DNA of 39,868 nucleotides from Lysobacteraceae bacterium (GCA_028871555.1 JAGWNA010000024.1:1-39868); one strand, 5' to 3'; shown: positions 8,255 through 19,939, counted from the stretch's first letter. Notes: generated by a model not told the origin, from the sequence alone. Translations and numbers: made by a program.

Positions 8255-8725
8255 TCAACGTCGCCGCCGGAACTGCGCGCGTGCCGCCGGCGTGCCGAGA
8301 ACCCAGGCCAGCCACAGCAGCAGCGGGATGGCGGCCGCCTTCAATGCCAGCCCGACCAGCCAGGTTCGCCGGGCGCGGGCGATCAGCCACAGCGCGACCT
8401 GACCGAGCTGCGGCTGCGCCATCGCGTGCCGGCGCGCGGTTTCAAAATCGCCCCACTGCTGCAGCATCAGCGCGCCGGTGACCGCGGCCCACAGCGCCAG
8501 CAGCACGGCCAGCACGCGCATGCCCGGGCGCGCCCACGCCTGCCGGAGGATGCAGCCGGCGCTCACCACGATCACCACCATCGCGGCCAGCAGATAGGCG
8601 TACTCGGCGTGCTGCAGATACTGCAGGCAGCCCATTGCCGCCAGCAGCAACAGGATCCACGGCACGATCGCCCACGCCGCAAAGCGGCGCGGCGGCGATG
8701 ACCGTGTGCGCATCATCGATGCCAT
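8255..8725 (-). CDS. Small integral membrane protein of unknown function
   Basis: The 156-residue protein has four hydrophobic segments at about 15-37, 42-63, 68-88 and 120-143. The ends are basic: MRTRSSPPRR at the start and FRRRR at the C-terminus. No family is recognised. The start ATG overlaps the stop of a 21-codon upstream ORF in a TGATG arrangement, which suggests translational coupling. A second in-frame ATG lies at codon 4. Most likely an inner-membrane protein with both ends in the cytoplasm; the Arg-rich tail fits the positive-inside rule. The gene is real on the strength of codon use and the consistent membrane pattern. Confidence 0.65.
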   Translation of the reverse strand: MASMMRTRSSPPRRFAAWAIVPWILLLLAAMGCLQYLQHAEYAYLLAAMVVIVVSAGCILRQAWARPGMRVLAVLLALWAAVTGALMLQQWGDFETARRHAMAQPQLGQVALWLIARARRTWLVGLALKAAAIPLLLWLAWVLGTPAARAQFRRRR

Positions 8726-8790
8726 CAGGACACCGCCCTCGATGCGGCTGGCGCGGCGGCTGTCATCAGCGCACGGGAAAGACGGCGCAT
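8725..8790 (-). CDS. Possible 21-codon leader ORF
   Basis: An ATG at 8790 is preceded by GGAG with an 8-nt spacer, starts MRRLSRALMTAAAP, and ends in TGA overlapping the ATG of the membrane-protein gene by one base. The product is too short for a family match. It may be a translational coupler or leader peptide, or merely a chance frame; the good ribosome site and TGATG overlap favour real translation. Confidence 0.35.
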   Translation of the reverse strand: MRRLSRALMTAAAPAASRAVS

Positions 8791-8895
8791 GGCGGAGTCT
8801 CCATGGGAATTGCGGAAGGAGTGCAGGCGTGGCAGTTTACGCGGAATAAAAGCATCGCCACTGCACGAACGCACCCTGCGTGAAGGGCTTCGGCC

Positions 8896-9008
8896 CGAAT
8901 GGTACTTACTTAAGCGCCGTCATCCCCGCGAGGCGCTTCTCAACAGCGAAGCTGGTCAAGCGGGAATGACGGAAAACGAGGCTTCACGCTTAAAGTAAGT
9001 GCCATTCG
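8896..9008. mobile_element. MITE-like element, copy 1
   Basis: The 113-bp element has terminal inverted repeats of about 21 bp (CGAATGGTACTTACTTAAGC at the left; the right end is the complement with one base change and one extra base). It is flanked by a 9-bp direct repeat, GCTTCGGCC, at 8887-8895 and 9009-9017. The interior has GTCATCCCCGCG and GCGGGAATGAC in inverted order. There is no room for a transposase, so it must have moved in trans. It lies between the membrane-protein gene and the exported protein ending at 9092. Confidence 0.8.
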
Positions 9009-9041
9009 GCTTCGGCCCCAATGCCTTTCGCTGCTACCGAT

Positions 9042-9070
9042 GGCGAAGGGCGCCAGCGGCGCCCTTCGCC
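9042..9070 (-). terminator. Strong hairpin downstream of the exported-protein gene
   Basis: A perfect 13-bp stem, GGCGAAGGGCGCC with GGCGCCCTTCGCC, surrounds a 3-nt loop. It lies 21 bp beyond the stop codon of the minus-strand gene that ends at 9092. No T-run follows on that strand, so it may be a Rho-dependent or processing hairpin rather than a classical intrinsic terminator. Confidence 0.6.
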
Positions 9071-9091
9071 TTGTCTGCCGCTGCCCGGGAA

Positions 9092-9550
9092 TCAGCGGCG
9101 GCGGATGGTGAACTTGCCCACCGAGATGCCGAGATTGACGCCTTCGCCGGTACCGGCCAGCGCCAGCGAGGTGGTGCCCTTGGTCAGCACCTGGGCTTGC
9201 GAACTCTTGACCACGCCGGCCTCGGCGCCTGCCTGCACATAGCTGCCGTAGACATCCTTGATGGTGCGCACGTGGCTGATCTCGCCCTTGCCCTTGTCGA
9301 TGCGGTATTTGCCGGCGGTGATGCCGCCGCCCACCACGGTGATCTTCACGTTCGCGCTCTGGCCGTTGCTGCAGGTGATCGTGCCGGTACCTACAGCGTG
9401 CTTGTAGATCAGCGACCAGCCTGACAGGCTGTATGTCATGTCGCATGACACTTCGGCTCCAGCCGCCCGTGCGTTGCCCGCCGGCAGCACGGCCATGGCG
9501 CCCGCGCAGGCCAGCACCAGGGCGGCCATTCCAAAAGTACGCTTGCTCAT
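9092..9550 (-). CDS. Exported protein of unknown function
   Basis: The 152-residue protein has a signal peptide (MSKRTFGMAALVLACAGAMA, cleaved probably after NARA). The mature part is beta-rich with two cysteines (SCDMTYSL and TITCSNGQ) and glycine-rich strands such as VVGGGITAGKYRIDKGKGEI. It is faintly like DUF992 proteins in its early Cys pair and Gly/Thr strands, but I do not claim membership. I prefer the second of two adjacent ATGs because AGGAG then sits 6 nt upstream. A strong hairpin follows the stop, so it is likely a monocistronic periplasmic or secreted protein. The 255 bp upstream to 9805 hold no other gene I can see. Confidence 0.75.
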   Translation of the reverse strand: MSKRTFGMAALVLACAGAMAVLPAGNARAAGAEVSCDMTYSLSGWSLIYKHAVGTGTITCSNGQSANVKITVVGGGITAGKYRIDKGKGEISHVRTIKDVYGSYVQAGAEAGVVKSSQAQVLTKGTTSLALAGTGEGVNLGISVGKFTIRRR

Positions 9551-9805
9551 CATCGTCTCCTGCGTATCGGTGGGGGGATGCAGTGCCTCGACGGCACAAC
9601 GGGAAAACGGACTTCCGAAAGGCCGGCGCGTCACTGCATGTGTACGAAGCGTGTGCACTGCGGCGTGACAGCGGCGTGCACATGCCGGCGATTCGTTCAG
9701 GTTCGCGACATTCAAGCGGCCCGCGGAGAATCCATCCGTTGTCCGCGACGAGGCCCGACTCGACGCCGCCGGCGGCTGATGCGATGCGTGTCCGCGCCTC
9801 GTTCC

Positions 9806-10543
9806 CTATTTCCTTTTGCCATGCCTGGGGAGCGTCTGCCATCTGGAAGGATCGAAGCCGCCGACCTCATAGACCAGGGTCAGTTTCTTCTCGCCGTCGG
9901 CCAGGGTCACGTCCATCGCAATCTTCTTCGCCTTGGGCAACATCGCGAGGAAGGCCTTGTCGTCGACCAGCATCAGGGCCGGCTCGCCGCTGGGTGGCGC
10001 GAACGCCTTGATCCGGATCGGCCTGCCATCGACCGTGGCGGCGATCCGGCAGATGCGGCGGCAGACGAAGCCGGGCTTGCTGCCGTACAGGAACACGCTC
10101 TGCCCCCAACTGCTGTGCCGACGCAGCACCAGCTGCACGCGGTCATTGCCGGATGGACGACTGTTGTAGATGGCGGCGGTGGACTGGGTGCCGCCAGCCA
10201 TCGGCGACACCTGATACACCCATAGCGCGGCCAGCCTGGCCTTTTCGCTGTCTTTACGGTAGCGCTGCTCGATCTCCGGCAGGGTTTTCCGCACCTCCTT
10301 CGCCGCATCGCTGCCAGGGGCTTGGCTGACGATCTCCTGGCCGATCGACACCGCCATCTGGTCGTTGTGGATGCGCAGCAGCTGGCGGTAAGTCTCGAGG
10401 TTTCGCGCCGCATCCGCGTTCTGCACCTGCGCCTGCCGCTGCGCCGCGGTTGGTGCGGGCGTACTGCCTTGTTGCGAACAGCCGGCCAGCAACACACCGG
10501 CGCACAGGGCGATCACCGGATAACGATGGAAAGCGGAAATCAT
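9806..10543 (-). CDS. Predicted lipoprotein of unknown function
   Basis: The 245-residue protein has a lipoprotein signal (VIALCAGVLLAGC) with the lipobox cysteine at residue 22. After a Gln/Thr-rich linker there is a helical segment of about 35-95 (ARNLETYRQLL, EVRKTLPEIEQRY). A beta-rich C-terminal half follows, with a CRRICRI cysteine pair and a basic end. It should be attached to a membrane on the periplasmic side. No family is recognised with confidence. The ATG chosen places the lipobox correctly, whereas the longer frame upstream gives no signal. The gene diverges from the CtlX-like gene starting at 10812, and the 268 bp between them must hold both promoters, though no clear boxes are evident. 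Confidence 0.8.
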   Translation of the reverse strand: MISAFHRYPVIALCAGVLLAGCSQQGSTPAPTAAQRQAQVQNADAARNLETYRQLLRIHNDQMAVSIGQEIVSQAPGSDAAKEVRKTLPEIEQRYRKDSEKARLAALWVYQVSPMAGGTQSTAAIYNSRPSGNDRVQLVLRRHSSWGQSVFLYGSKPGFVCRRICRIAATVDGRPIRIKAFAPPSGEPALMLVDDKAFLAMLPKAKKIAMDVTLADGEKKLTLVYEVGGFDPSRWQTLPRHGKRK

Positions 10544-10811
10544 CAGCAGCGCACCGAGCGGAAACAGGGGTTGTAGCTTGGAACGAGCGGCCGCCGCGAT
10601 GCAACCCGGCCGTGTCGGACCGGCATGCTCGCGGTGCGGCGCGGCCCGGTGCGGTCGGCTCCACCCTGGCCGGCGGCTTCGGTACGCTGCCGGTGGCCGG
10701 CCTGTGGATGGCCGTGTTTCCCGGCCGGCGCCGGCGTCAACGGCTGCACCTGCAGGTACCTGACGCGGGCGGGCCGACAGCGGATATTCTTCTGGTTTCT
10801 GGAGCCATTGC

Positions 10812-11729
10812 GTGATCACCACGTCGCCGACCGAATTTCTCGAAGCCCACGCCGCGCTGGCGCCGTTGCCCGAAGCGATGGGCACCGCGCGGGCCGCGTA
10901 TCTGATCGCACCGGTGGAATTCGCGCTGGCGGCGGAATCGGCACGCGACAACCGCTACATGGACATGGATGCCGCGGTCGATCCGCTGCAAGCCCTGGCC
11001 CAGCACAGCGCATTGGCGCAGGCGTTGCGCGCGGACTGCCCGGTGATCACGTTTCCGGGCAACCCGGCGACCCCCGATGCGGTTTTCCCGAACAACGTGT
11101 TCGGTACCGCGCCGGGCCGCCTGGTCGTGGGCCGCATGCGCCACGCGGTACGCCAACGCGAAGCCGAACGCAGCGACATCCGCGCGTTCTTCGGCGAGCT
11201 GCTGGGCTACGACGAAATCGACCTGTCCGGCTGCACCGACCTGGTCGCCGAACTGACCGGCTCGCTGGTCATCGACCGCACCCGCGGGATCGGCTATTGC
11301 GGCCTCAGCGAGCGCTGCGACGAGGCCGGCGCGGCCGCCATGCACAAGGCGTTCGGCTTGCGCCTGACGTTCTGCTTCGAACTGGCCGCATCGGAGTACC
11401 ACACCAACGTGGTGCTGGCCTTGCTGGCCGGCCGCGCCGCGATCATCGCGGCGGACGGCTTCCGCGATCCGGCAGTCCCCAGGGCGATCGCCCAGGCCTG
11501 TGGCGGCCGCGCGATCTGGCTGACGCCGGCCCAGAAGCAGGCATACGCCGGCAATGCGATCGCCCTGTCCGGCGAACGCGTGTGGATGAGTGCCGGCGCC
11601 GCCGATTCGCTGACCGTCGAACAGCGCGCGGCACTCGCCGGTTACGGCTTCGCCATCGGCACGGTGCAGCTGGACGAAATCGAGAAGGCCGGCGGCAGCC
11701 TGCGTTGCTGTGTCGGCGAGATATTCTGA
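10812..11729 (+). CDS. Arginine deiminase-related amidinohydrolase (CtlX-like)
   Basis: The 305-residue protein belongs to the amidinotransferase/guanidino-modifying superfamily. Recognisable motifs are FPNNVFG near residue 93, the acidic AELTGSLVIDR segment, the catalytic His in EYHTNVV (H197), and a near-terminal catalytic Cys in GGSLRCCVGEIF (C299, with C300 next to it). These match the order in CtlX (citrulline utilisation hydrolase) and related enzymes that cleave guanidino or ureido groups by a Cys-linked intermediate. The start is GTG with GGAG 7 nt upstream. A role in arginine or citrulline catabolism is inference; no other arginine genes are adjacent. Confidence 0.88.
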   Translation: MITTSPTEFLEAHAALAPLPEAMGTARAAYLIAPVEFALAAESARDNRYMDMDAAVDPLQALAQHSALAQALRADCPVITFPGNPATPDAVFPNNVFGTAPGRLVVGRMRHAVRQREAERSDIRAFFGELLGYDEIDLSGCTDLVAELTGSLVIDRTRGIGYCGLSERCDEAGAAAMHKAFGLRLTFCFELAASEYHTNVVLALLAGRAAIIAADGFRDPAVPRAIAQACGGRAIWLTPAQKQAYAGNAIALSGERVWMSAGAADSLTVEQRAALAGYGFAIGTVQLDEIEKAGGSLRCCVGEIF

Positions 11730-11812
11730 GCGTTCCCTCCCCCTTGCAACGGCAGCGGCGGCGGGGCGGCATCGACGTTGCGTTCCTGGAATCGTTGTCG
11801 CATGCTCACCGC

Positions 11813-13696
11813 ATGCCACGGTCGATTCATGGCTGCACGACGTTTTTTGCGGCGTCACGCGCGCCTGCATGTGCCGCAGGGCTTGCCGCACTCGCCGCCG
11901 CCATCGCCGCTCCCGTCATGGCGACGCCCGGCCATGCGCACGGCCGCACCTGGGCGAACCCTCTCGACATCGACTACCGCTACAACTACGAGCAGATGAA
12001 CGAGGGCATCTCGTACCGCACCGGCGCCGATCCCGCGATCGCGCGTTTCGGCGATGCCTGGTACCTGTTCCTGACACTGGCCGACGGCTACTGGCGATCG
12101 GCCGACCTGGTCCACTGGCAGTTCGTGAAACCGGACCGCTGGCCGTTCGACGGCCCGGTGGCGCCGGCCACCCTGGTCGCCGGCGGCAAGTTGTTCCTGA
12201 TGCAGGCCGCGATGAAACCACGGCCGCTGCTGTACTCGACCGACCCCGCGCATGGACATTGGCAATTCTGGACCCGGCTGCTGCCGGCGGTGCCCGGTGC
12301 GGTATCGGCCGGACACGAGAGCGCGATGAAACCTGGCGACCTGCCGCCCGGCCCATGGGACCCCGCCCTGTTCCAGGACCGCGACGGCAAGACGTATCTC
12401 TACTGGGGTTCCTCCAACGTATTCCCGCTGTACGCCGCCGGCATCGACCTGAAGCTCGGCAAAGCGGCACAAGGCGAAGGCAAGCGGCTGGCCTTCACCG
12501 GCAAGCCGCAGGTGCTGATCAGGCCCGATCCGGCGGACCACGGCTGGGAGCGCTTCGGTCGCGACCACAGCGACACCCGCATCGACCCGTACGTCGAGGG
12601 CGCCTGGATGAACCGCCACGGTGGCCGCTACTACCTGCAGTACGCCGCGCCGGGCACCGAGTACAACGTCTACGCCACCGGCGTCTACGTCGGCGACGGA
12701 CCGCTCGGCCCGTTCCGTTACGCGCCCTACAACCCGGTCGGCTACAAGCCCGGGGGCTTCGTCACCGGCGCCGGCCACGGCTCCACGTTCCAGGATGCCT
12801 GGGGCAACTACTGGAACACCGGCACCGCATGGATCGGCCTGAACTGGAAGTTCGAGCGGCGCATCGATCTGTTCCCCGCCGGGTTCCACGCCGACGGCCA
12901 GATGTGGGTCGATACGCGCTTCGGCGATTTCCCGCAGCGCATGCCCGACCATCGCCTGCGCGAGGGCGAAAGCACCTTCACCGGCTGGATGCTGCTGTCG
13001 TACCGCAAGCCGGCGCGGGCATCCTCGTCGCTGCCGGACCATCCGCCGGCGGCCGCCACGGACGAGAACCCGCGCACCTTCTGGGCGGCCGCGCGCAACG
13101 CGCCCGGGCAAACCCTCACCCTGGACCTGGGCGGCGAACGCACGGTACGCGCCGTGCAGGTCAACTACGCCGACTTCCAGTCGGGCCGCTACGGCGATGC
13201 GCCGGACATCGTCACGCAGTTCCGCCTCGAAGGCTCGACCGACGGCCAGCGCTGGACCACGCTGGCCGACCTCTCGCACGAAACGCGCGATCGCGCCAAC
13301 GCCTATGTCGAACTGGATCACCCGGCGCGCATCCGCTTCGTGCGCTACGTGCATGTCCACGTCGGCGCACACACGCTGGCGATCGCCGGCCTGCGCGTGT
13401 TCGGCCATGCCGACGGTCCACCGCCACCGGCGCCAACCCTCGTTTCCGCACGGCGCCTGCCTGACGCCCGCGATGCGCAGATCGTCTGGACGCCGGTGCC
13501 CGGTGCGGTCGGCTACAACGTCCGCTGGGGACTTTCCCCCGGCCGGTTGCACGAGACCTGGGAACGCTTCGCCGACCAGCCGACCCGGCTGACGCTGAGC
13601 TCGTTGAACAAGGGTGTGAAGTATGTCGTCGCGGTCGAAGCCTTCGACGAATGCGGCGTGTCAGGGCTTTCGCGCACGGCCACACTCTCGCCCTGA
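11813..13696 (+). CDS. Family 43 glycoside hydrolase with F5/8C and Fn3 domains
   Basis: The 627-residue protein starts with a signal-like segment ending VMATPGHA. A five-bladed beta-propeller of the GH43 type spans about 45-405. Likely catalytic residues are D73 (GADPAIARF, base), D183 (PWDPALFQD, pKa modulator) and E262 (YVEGAWMN, acid). A discoidin-like F5/8 type C carbohydrate-binding module follows at about 405-535 (ENPRTFWAA, LDLGGERTVRAVQVNY). A fibronectin type III module closes at about 540-625. The enzyme would be secreted or periplasmic and act on arabinose- or xylose-containing polysaccharides; GH43 specificity cannot be told from these motifs. The start is the ATG that gives the signal peptide; no strong ribosome site is seen. 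It follows the CtlX-like gene by 83 bp. Confidence 0.88.
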   Translation: MPRSIHGCTTFFAASRAPACAAGLAALAAAIAAPVMATPGHAHGRTWANPLDIDYRYNYEQMNEGISYRTGADPAIARFGDAWYLFLTLADGYWRSADLVHWQFVKPDRWPFDGPVAPATLVAGGKLFLMQAAMKPRPLLYSTDPAHGHWQFWTRLLPAVPGAVSAGHESAMKPGDLPPGPWDPALFQDRDGKTYLYWGSSNVFPLYAAGIDLKLGKAAQGEGKRLAFTGKPQVLIRPDPADHGWERFGRDHSDTRIDPYVEGAWMNRHGGRYYLQYAAPGTEYNVYATGVYVGDGPLGPFRYAPYNPVGYKPGGFVTGAGHGSTFQDAWGNYWNTGTAWIGLNWKFERRIDLFPAGFHADGQMWVDTRFGDFPQRMPDHRLREGESTFTGWMLLSYRKPARASSSLPDHPPAAATDENPRTFWAAARNAPGQTLTLDLGGERTVRAVQVNYADFQSGRYGDAPDIVTQFRLEGSTDGQRWTTLADLSHETRDRANAYVELDHPARIRFVRYVHVHVGAHTLAIAGLRVFGHADGPPPPAPTLVSARRLPDARDAQIVWTPVPGAVGYNVRWGLSPGRLHETWERFADQPTRLTLSSLNKGVKYVVAVEAFDECGVSGLSRTATLSP

Positions 13697-13770
13697 CCGC
13701 ACGGCGCTGTTTACGCCTCGATCACGGCGCCGCTGGCAATCTGTGAAACCGGATGCCAAGGAGAACCCGC

Positions 13771-14103
13771 ATGCGCAACCGTGATATCGAGCAGCAGATC
13801 CACGATGCCGGCACGCGTGCCGGCGAACAGGCGCGCAAATACGCCAACGGCGCGGCCGACCGTGCCCAGAGTCTTTACGAGCGCAGCAAGCGCATCGGCG
13901 CACGCCTGGGCAAACGCGGCAATGGCTACGGTCAGCAGCTGGCCAATGCCGCCGAGGATTTCGCCGACGAGGCGAATTACCGCTATCGCCGGTTGCGCCG
14001 CCAGGTGAATCGCCACCCGGCCGCCACCGTGGCGATCATCGCCGGCACGATCGGTGCGTTCCTGCTGTTGCGCCAGGTTTTCCGCAGCGACGACGAGGAC
14101 TGA
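13771..14103 (+). CDS. ElaB/YqjD/DUF883-like membrane-anchored protein
   Basis: The 110-residue protein has a helical, highly charged N-terminal domain (1-80) and one C-terminal membrane segment at about 83-103 (PAATVAIIAGTIGAFLLL) followed by an acidic tail. This layout and the HPAATVA...GAFLLL motif resemble the DUF883 family, whose E. coli members ElaB and YqjD tether ribosomes to the inner membrane in stationary phase. The start is set by AAGGAG 7 nt before the ATG. It is a single gene between the GH43 and aceE genes. Family confidence is moderate; the ribosome link is knowledge about the family, not shown here. Confidence 0.75.
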   Translation: MRNRDIEQQIHDAGTRAGEQARKYANGAADRAQSLYERSKRIGARLGKRGNGYGQQLANAAEDFADEANYRYRRLRRQVNRHPAATVAIIAGTIGAFLLLRQVFRSDDED

Positions 14104-14167
14104 CCGCAGCGCACCGATCCGGTGCCCATCCCGCTCGGGAGCGGCGGGCACGGCAAACGCATCGCCC

Positions 14168-14194
14168 GCAGGAGCCCACCCTGTGGGCGAATGC
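14168..14194 (+). repeat. REP unit with compensatory stem change
   Basis: This copy reads GCAGGAGCCCACC then CTGT then GGGCGAATGC. Compared with the other copies, the stem has changed from GCGCAC/GTGCGC to GCCCAC/GTGGGC, so both arms changed together and the hairpin is kept. Confidence 0.8.
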
Positions 14195-14254
14195 TTTTTG
14201 CAGGCACCCGGCAAAAAAACCGCCTCATCAACGATTTTTTGTACGGGGCGCGGC

Positions 14255-14332
14255 GTGAGCGAGGAGGAATGAGAGGTGAGTGGATGCCGTCCTCACTCGT
14301 TTCTCACTCCCCTCCACTCGCTCCTCACTCGT
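14255..14332 (-). repeat. GAGTGAG/CACTC-rich region after aceE
   Basis: Just beyond the aceE stop, the minus strand has many short GAGTGAG and GAGGAG words (14290-14332). A roughly complementary purine/pyrimidine stretch follows (14255-14284), so an imperfect hairpin of about 26 bp is possible. It may help end the aceE transcript. It is low-complexity DNA with no coding signal. Confidence 0.35.
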
Positions 14333-17026
<2,694 letters not shown>

Positions 17027-17110
17027 TGAGGAGTCTCCGCGGTGCCGATCGGCGCCGGAATTGAAGTGGTTTCCCGACGCCGGGGATAGCGGCGGAATCA
17101 ACGCCCGATT

Positions 17111-17278
17111 CTAGCAGCCTGTCGAACTTTGGTGGTCGAGGCGAGAATGCGGCTGTGCAAGGACAGATTTCCGCCGCTTCGCCGGCCCATCGTGGTTCTA
17201 TGGGTCAAGAAGCGGCGGAAATAGGGACCGCACAGACGGATTCGCAGCCCGGCCAACCAACGGCCCGACAGGCTGCCA
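17111..17278. repeat. Composite family B repeat with internal hairpin
   Basis: The left half (17111-17160) begins CTAGCAGCCTGTCG and contains TTTGGTGGTCGAGGCG. The right half (17229-17278) is the inverted form with CCGGCCAACC and CGACAGGCTGC. Between them is a perfect 14-bp inverted repeat, ATTTCCGCCGCTTC at 17167-17180 and its complement at 17209-17222. The element fills most of the 367 bp between the maeB stop and the aceE start; no gene is seen there. Confidence 0.75.
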
Positions 17279-17393
17279 GCCGTTGGACCGCATGCCTGCC
17301 AATTCGGCGCTCCGCTCGCCGGCGCGTGGCAGGGCCACCGCAAACCCTGCCCATCGGCACCGCCGGCCGCCGGCACCGCGATGCCGTTCCGGA

Positions 17394-19682
17394 TCAGTCC
17401 TGCCGGCGGTTGGCCGCACGGAACTGCGCATCCACGGCGGCCACCGCGGTCATGTTGACCACGCGCCGGACACTCGAGGCCGGGGTGAGGATGTGCGCCG
17501 ATTTGTCCAACCCCATCAGGATCGGTCCGATCGCCACCCCCTCGGTCATCACCCGCACCATGTTGTAGGCGATGTTGGCGGCATCCAGGTTCGGCATCAC
17601 GAACAGGTTGGCGCGGCCCGAAAGCGTGGTATGCGGAAACATGCGCTGGCGCAGCAGGCTGTCCCACGCGGTGTCGGCCTGCATTTCGCCGTCCATCTCC
17701 AGCTCGGGTGCGCGGGCCTTCAGGATCTCCCAGACCTTGCGCATCTTCGCGGCGCTGGGGTTGTCATGGCTGCCGTAGTTGGAATGCGACAGCAGCGCCA
17801 CCTTCGGTTCGATGCCGAACAGCTTGAGCCGATAGCTGGCCTCCAGCGTGGCCTCGGCGATCTGCTCGGCGCCGGGATCGACCTGCACGTGGGTGTCCAG
17901 GAAAAACCAGGCGCCCTTGTCGTTGATCACGCCGGTCATCGCCGACGTGCACTGCACGCCCGGATCCAGGTCGAACACGCTGCGCAGGTAACCGAGTTTC
18001 TTGTGGTAGCGGCCGACCAGGCCGCAGATCATCGCATCGGCCTCGCCGCGCTCGACCATCAGCGCGGCGATCAGCGTGGGCCGCGAACGCATCAGGTTCT
18101 TGGCCGCCGCGGGGGTCACGCCACGGCGTTCGGTCATCGTGTAGTACTGCTGCCAGTACTCGTTGAAGCGCGGGTCGTCGTTGATGTTGGTCAGCTCGAA
18201 GTCGACCCCGGCGCGCATGCGCAGGCCCAGCCGCCCGATGCGTGCCTGGATGACGTCCGGACGTCCGATCAGGATCGGGTAGGCAAGACGCTCGTCGATC
18301 ACCGTCTGCACCGCGAGCAGGACAACCTCCTCCTCGCCCTCGGCGTAGGCGACGCGCTGGCGATCGGCGCGCGCCCGCTCGTATACCGGCTTCATCAGCA
18401 GGCCGGTGCGGTAGATGAACTGGCCGAGCTTCTCGCGGTAGGCCTGCATGTCGGCGATCGGGCGCGTGGCCACGCCCGAATCCATCGCCGCCTGCGCCAC
18501 AGCCGGCGCCAGCATCACCAGCAGGCGCGGGTCGAACGGTCGCGGGATCAGGTATTCGGCACCGAACGTGGGTACCTCGCCGCCGTAGGCGCCACCCAGG
18601 TCGGTGGCCTCCATCCGCGCCAGCGCCGCGATCGCGCGCACGCAGGCCAGCTTCATCGCCTCGTTGATCACGGTGGCGCCGACGTCCAGCGCACCGCGGA
18701 AGATGTACGGGAAGCACAGCGCGTTGTTGACCTGGTTCGGGTAGTCCGAGCGGCCGGTGGCGACGATGCAGTCCGGCCGCGCCCGCCTGGCGTCCTCGGG
18801 CATGATCTCCGAGTTGGGGTTGGCCAATGCCAGGATGACCGGCCTGTCCGCCATCGTCGTGACCATCTCCGGCTTGAGGATGCCGCCGGCGGAAAGCCCC
18901 AGGAACACATCCGCGCCCTCGACGATTTCGGCCAGGGTCCGCTTGGCGGTGTCGCGCGCGTAACGCTGCTTGTCCGGGTCCAGATGGTCGCGGCCGGTGT
19001 ACAGCACGCCCTCGCGGTCGTAGGCGAGGATGTTTTCCGGCTTCAGGCCCAGCGCCACCAGCATGTCCAGGCAGGCGATGCCGGCCGCGCCGGCGCCGGC
19101 GGTGGCCAGCTTCACCTCGCCGATCGGCTTGCCGACCACTTCCAGCGCGTTCAGCACCGCCGCACCGACGATGATCGCGGTGCCGTGCTGGTCGTCGTGG
19201 AATACCGGGATCTTCATCCGCTCGCGCAGCTTGCGCTCGACGATGAAGCACTCCGGCGCCTTGATGTCCTCCAGGTTGATGCCGCCGAAGGTGGGCTCCA
19301 TCGAGGCGATGATGTCGACCAGCCTGTCCGGATCGTTCTCGGCGATCTCGACATCGAACACGTCGATGCCGGCGAATTTCTGGAACAGCACGCCCTTGCC
19401 TTCCATCACCGGCTTGGCCGCCAGCGGCCCGATGTTGCCCAGGCCCAGCACGGCGGTGCCGTTGCTGATCACCGCGACCAGATTGGCGCGCGCGGTGTAG
19501 TCGGCCGCCGCATGCGGATCCTCGACGATGGCATCGCAGACGGCGGCGACGCCGGGCGTATAGGCCAGCGACAGATCGCGCTGGGTCAGCAGCGACGTGG
19601 TCGGGGTGACCTTGATCTTGCCCGGACGCGGTTGACGGTGATATTCGAGTGCAGCAAGACGAAGTTCTTCGGACTGGGACAT
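17394..19682 (-). CDS. maeB: NADP-dependent malic enzyme, long MaeB type
   Basis: The 762-residue protein matches E. coli MaeB (759) in length and layout. Residues of about 1-430 form the malic enzyme part, with [12 protein letters not shown], the metal-site FHDDQHGTA motif and the nucleotide-binding [13 protein letters not shown]. Residues of about 430-760 are the phosphotransacetylase-like domain, which in MaeB binds acetyl-CoA as a regulator and has lost transacetylase activity. It converts malate to pyruvate plus CO2 and makes NADPH. The start is the ATG at 19682; no good Shine-Dalgarno sequence precedes it. The MITE copy 2 lies just upstream at 19715-19861. With aceE on the same strand, the neighbours supply and use pyruvate, though a composite repeat separates them and they need not be one transcript. 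Confidence 0.96.
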   Translation of the reverse strand: MSQSEELRLAALEYHRQPRPGKIKVTPTTSLLTQRDLSLAYTPGVAAVCDAIVEDPHAAADYTARANLVAVISNGTAVLGLGNIGPLAAKPVMEGKGVLFQKFAGIDVFDVEIAENDPDRLVDIIASMEPTFGGINLEDIKAPECFIVERKLRERMKIPVFHDDQHGTAIIVGAAVLNALEVVGKPIGEVKLATAGAGAAGIACLDMLVALGLKPENILAYDREGVLYTGRDHLDPDKQRYARDTAKRTLAEIVEGADVFLGLSAGGILKPEMVTTMADRPVILALANPNSEIMPEDARRARPDCIVATGRSDYPNQVNNALCFPYIFRGALDVGATVINEAMKLACVRAIAALARMEATDLGGAYGGEVPTFGAEYLIPRPFDPRLLVMLAPAVAQAAMDSGVATRPIADMQAYREKLGQFIYRTGLLMKPVYERARADRQRVAYAEGEEEVVLLAVQTVIDERLAYPILIGRPDVIQARIGRLGLRMRAGVDFELTNINDDPRFNEYWQQYYTMTERRGVTPAAAKNLMRSRPTLIAALMVERGEADAMICGLVGRYHKKLGYLRSVFDLDPGVQCTSAMTGVINDKGAWFFLDTHVQVDPGAEQIAEATLEASYRLKLFGIEPKVALLSHSNYGSHDNPSAAKMRKVWEILKARAPELEMDGEMQADTAWDSLLRQRMFPHTTLSGRANLFVMPNLDAANIAYNMVRVMTEGVAIGPILMGLDKSAHILTPASSVRRVVNMTAVAAVDAQFRAANRRQD

Positions 19683-19714
19683 CGGCGGCGATTTTTATTG
19701 AGTGAGGGTAGGGG

Positions 19715-19861
19715 CGAATGGCACTTACTCAAGCGCCGTCATCCCCGCGAAAGCGGGGATCCAGTGCCTTCCGTGGCCTCCAAACGCTTGAAGGCGCTGG
19801 ATTCCCGCTTTCGCGGGAATGACGAAAAACATGATTTCGCGCTTAAGTTGAGTGCCATTCG
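19715..19861. mobile_element. MITE-like element, copy 2
   Basis: The 147-bp element has ends CGAATGGCACTTACTCAAGC and (right) the complement of CGAATGGCACTCAACTTAAG. It is flanked by a perfect 8-bp direct repeat, GGTAGGGG, at 19707-19714 and 19862-19869. The interior is an inverted pair of GTCATCCCCGCGAAAGCGGG-type sequences, similar to the dRS3-like CCCGC/GCGGG repeats known in several proteobacteria. It has no coding capacity. It lies between maeB and the DUF1704 gene, both on the minus strand, so it is upstream of maeB. Confidence 0.85.
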
Positions 19862-19939
19862 GGTAGGGGCGGGAATGTGGATGATGTTAGCACCGGGACA
19901 TTGCAAACCCACCCGCTTCCACTTCGCGACGGCGCCGCC

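Noticed and set aside
8868..8890. Possible extra REP unit (GAACGCACCCTGCGTGAAGG)
   Set aside because: The stem and head do not match the family well enough; it is only a partial likeness.
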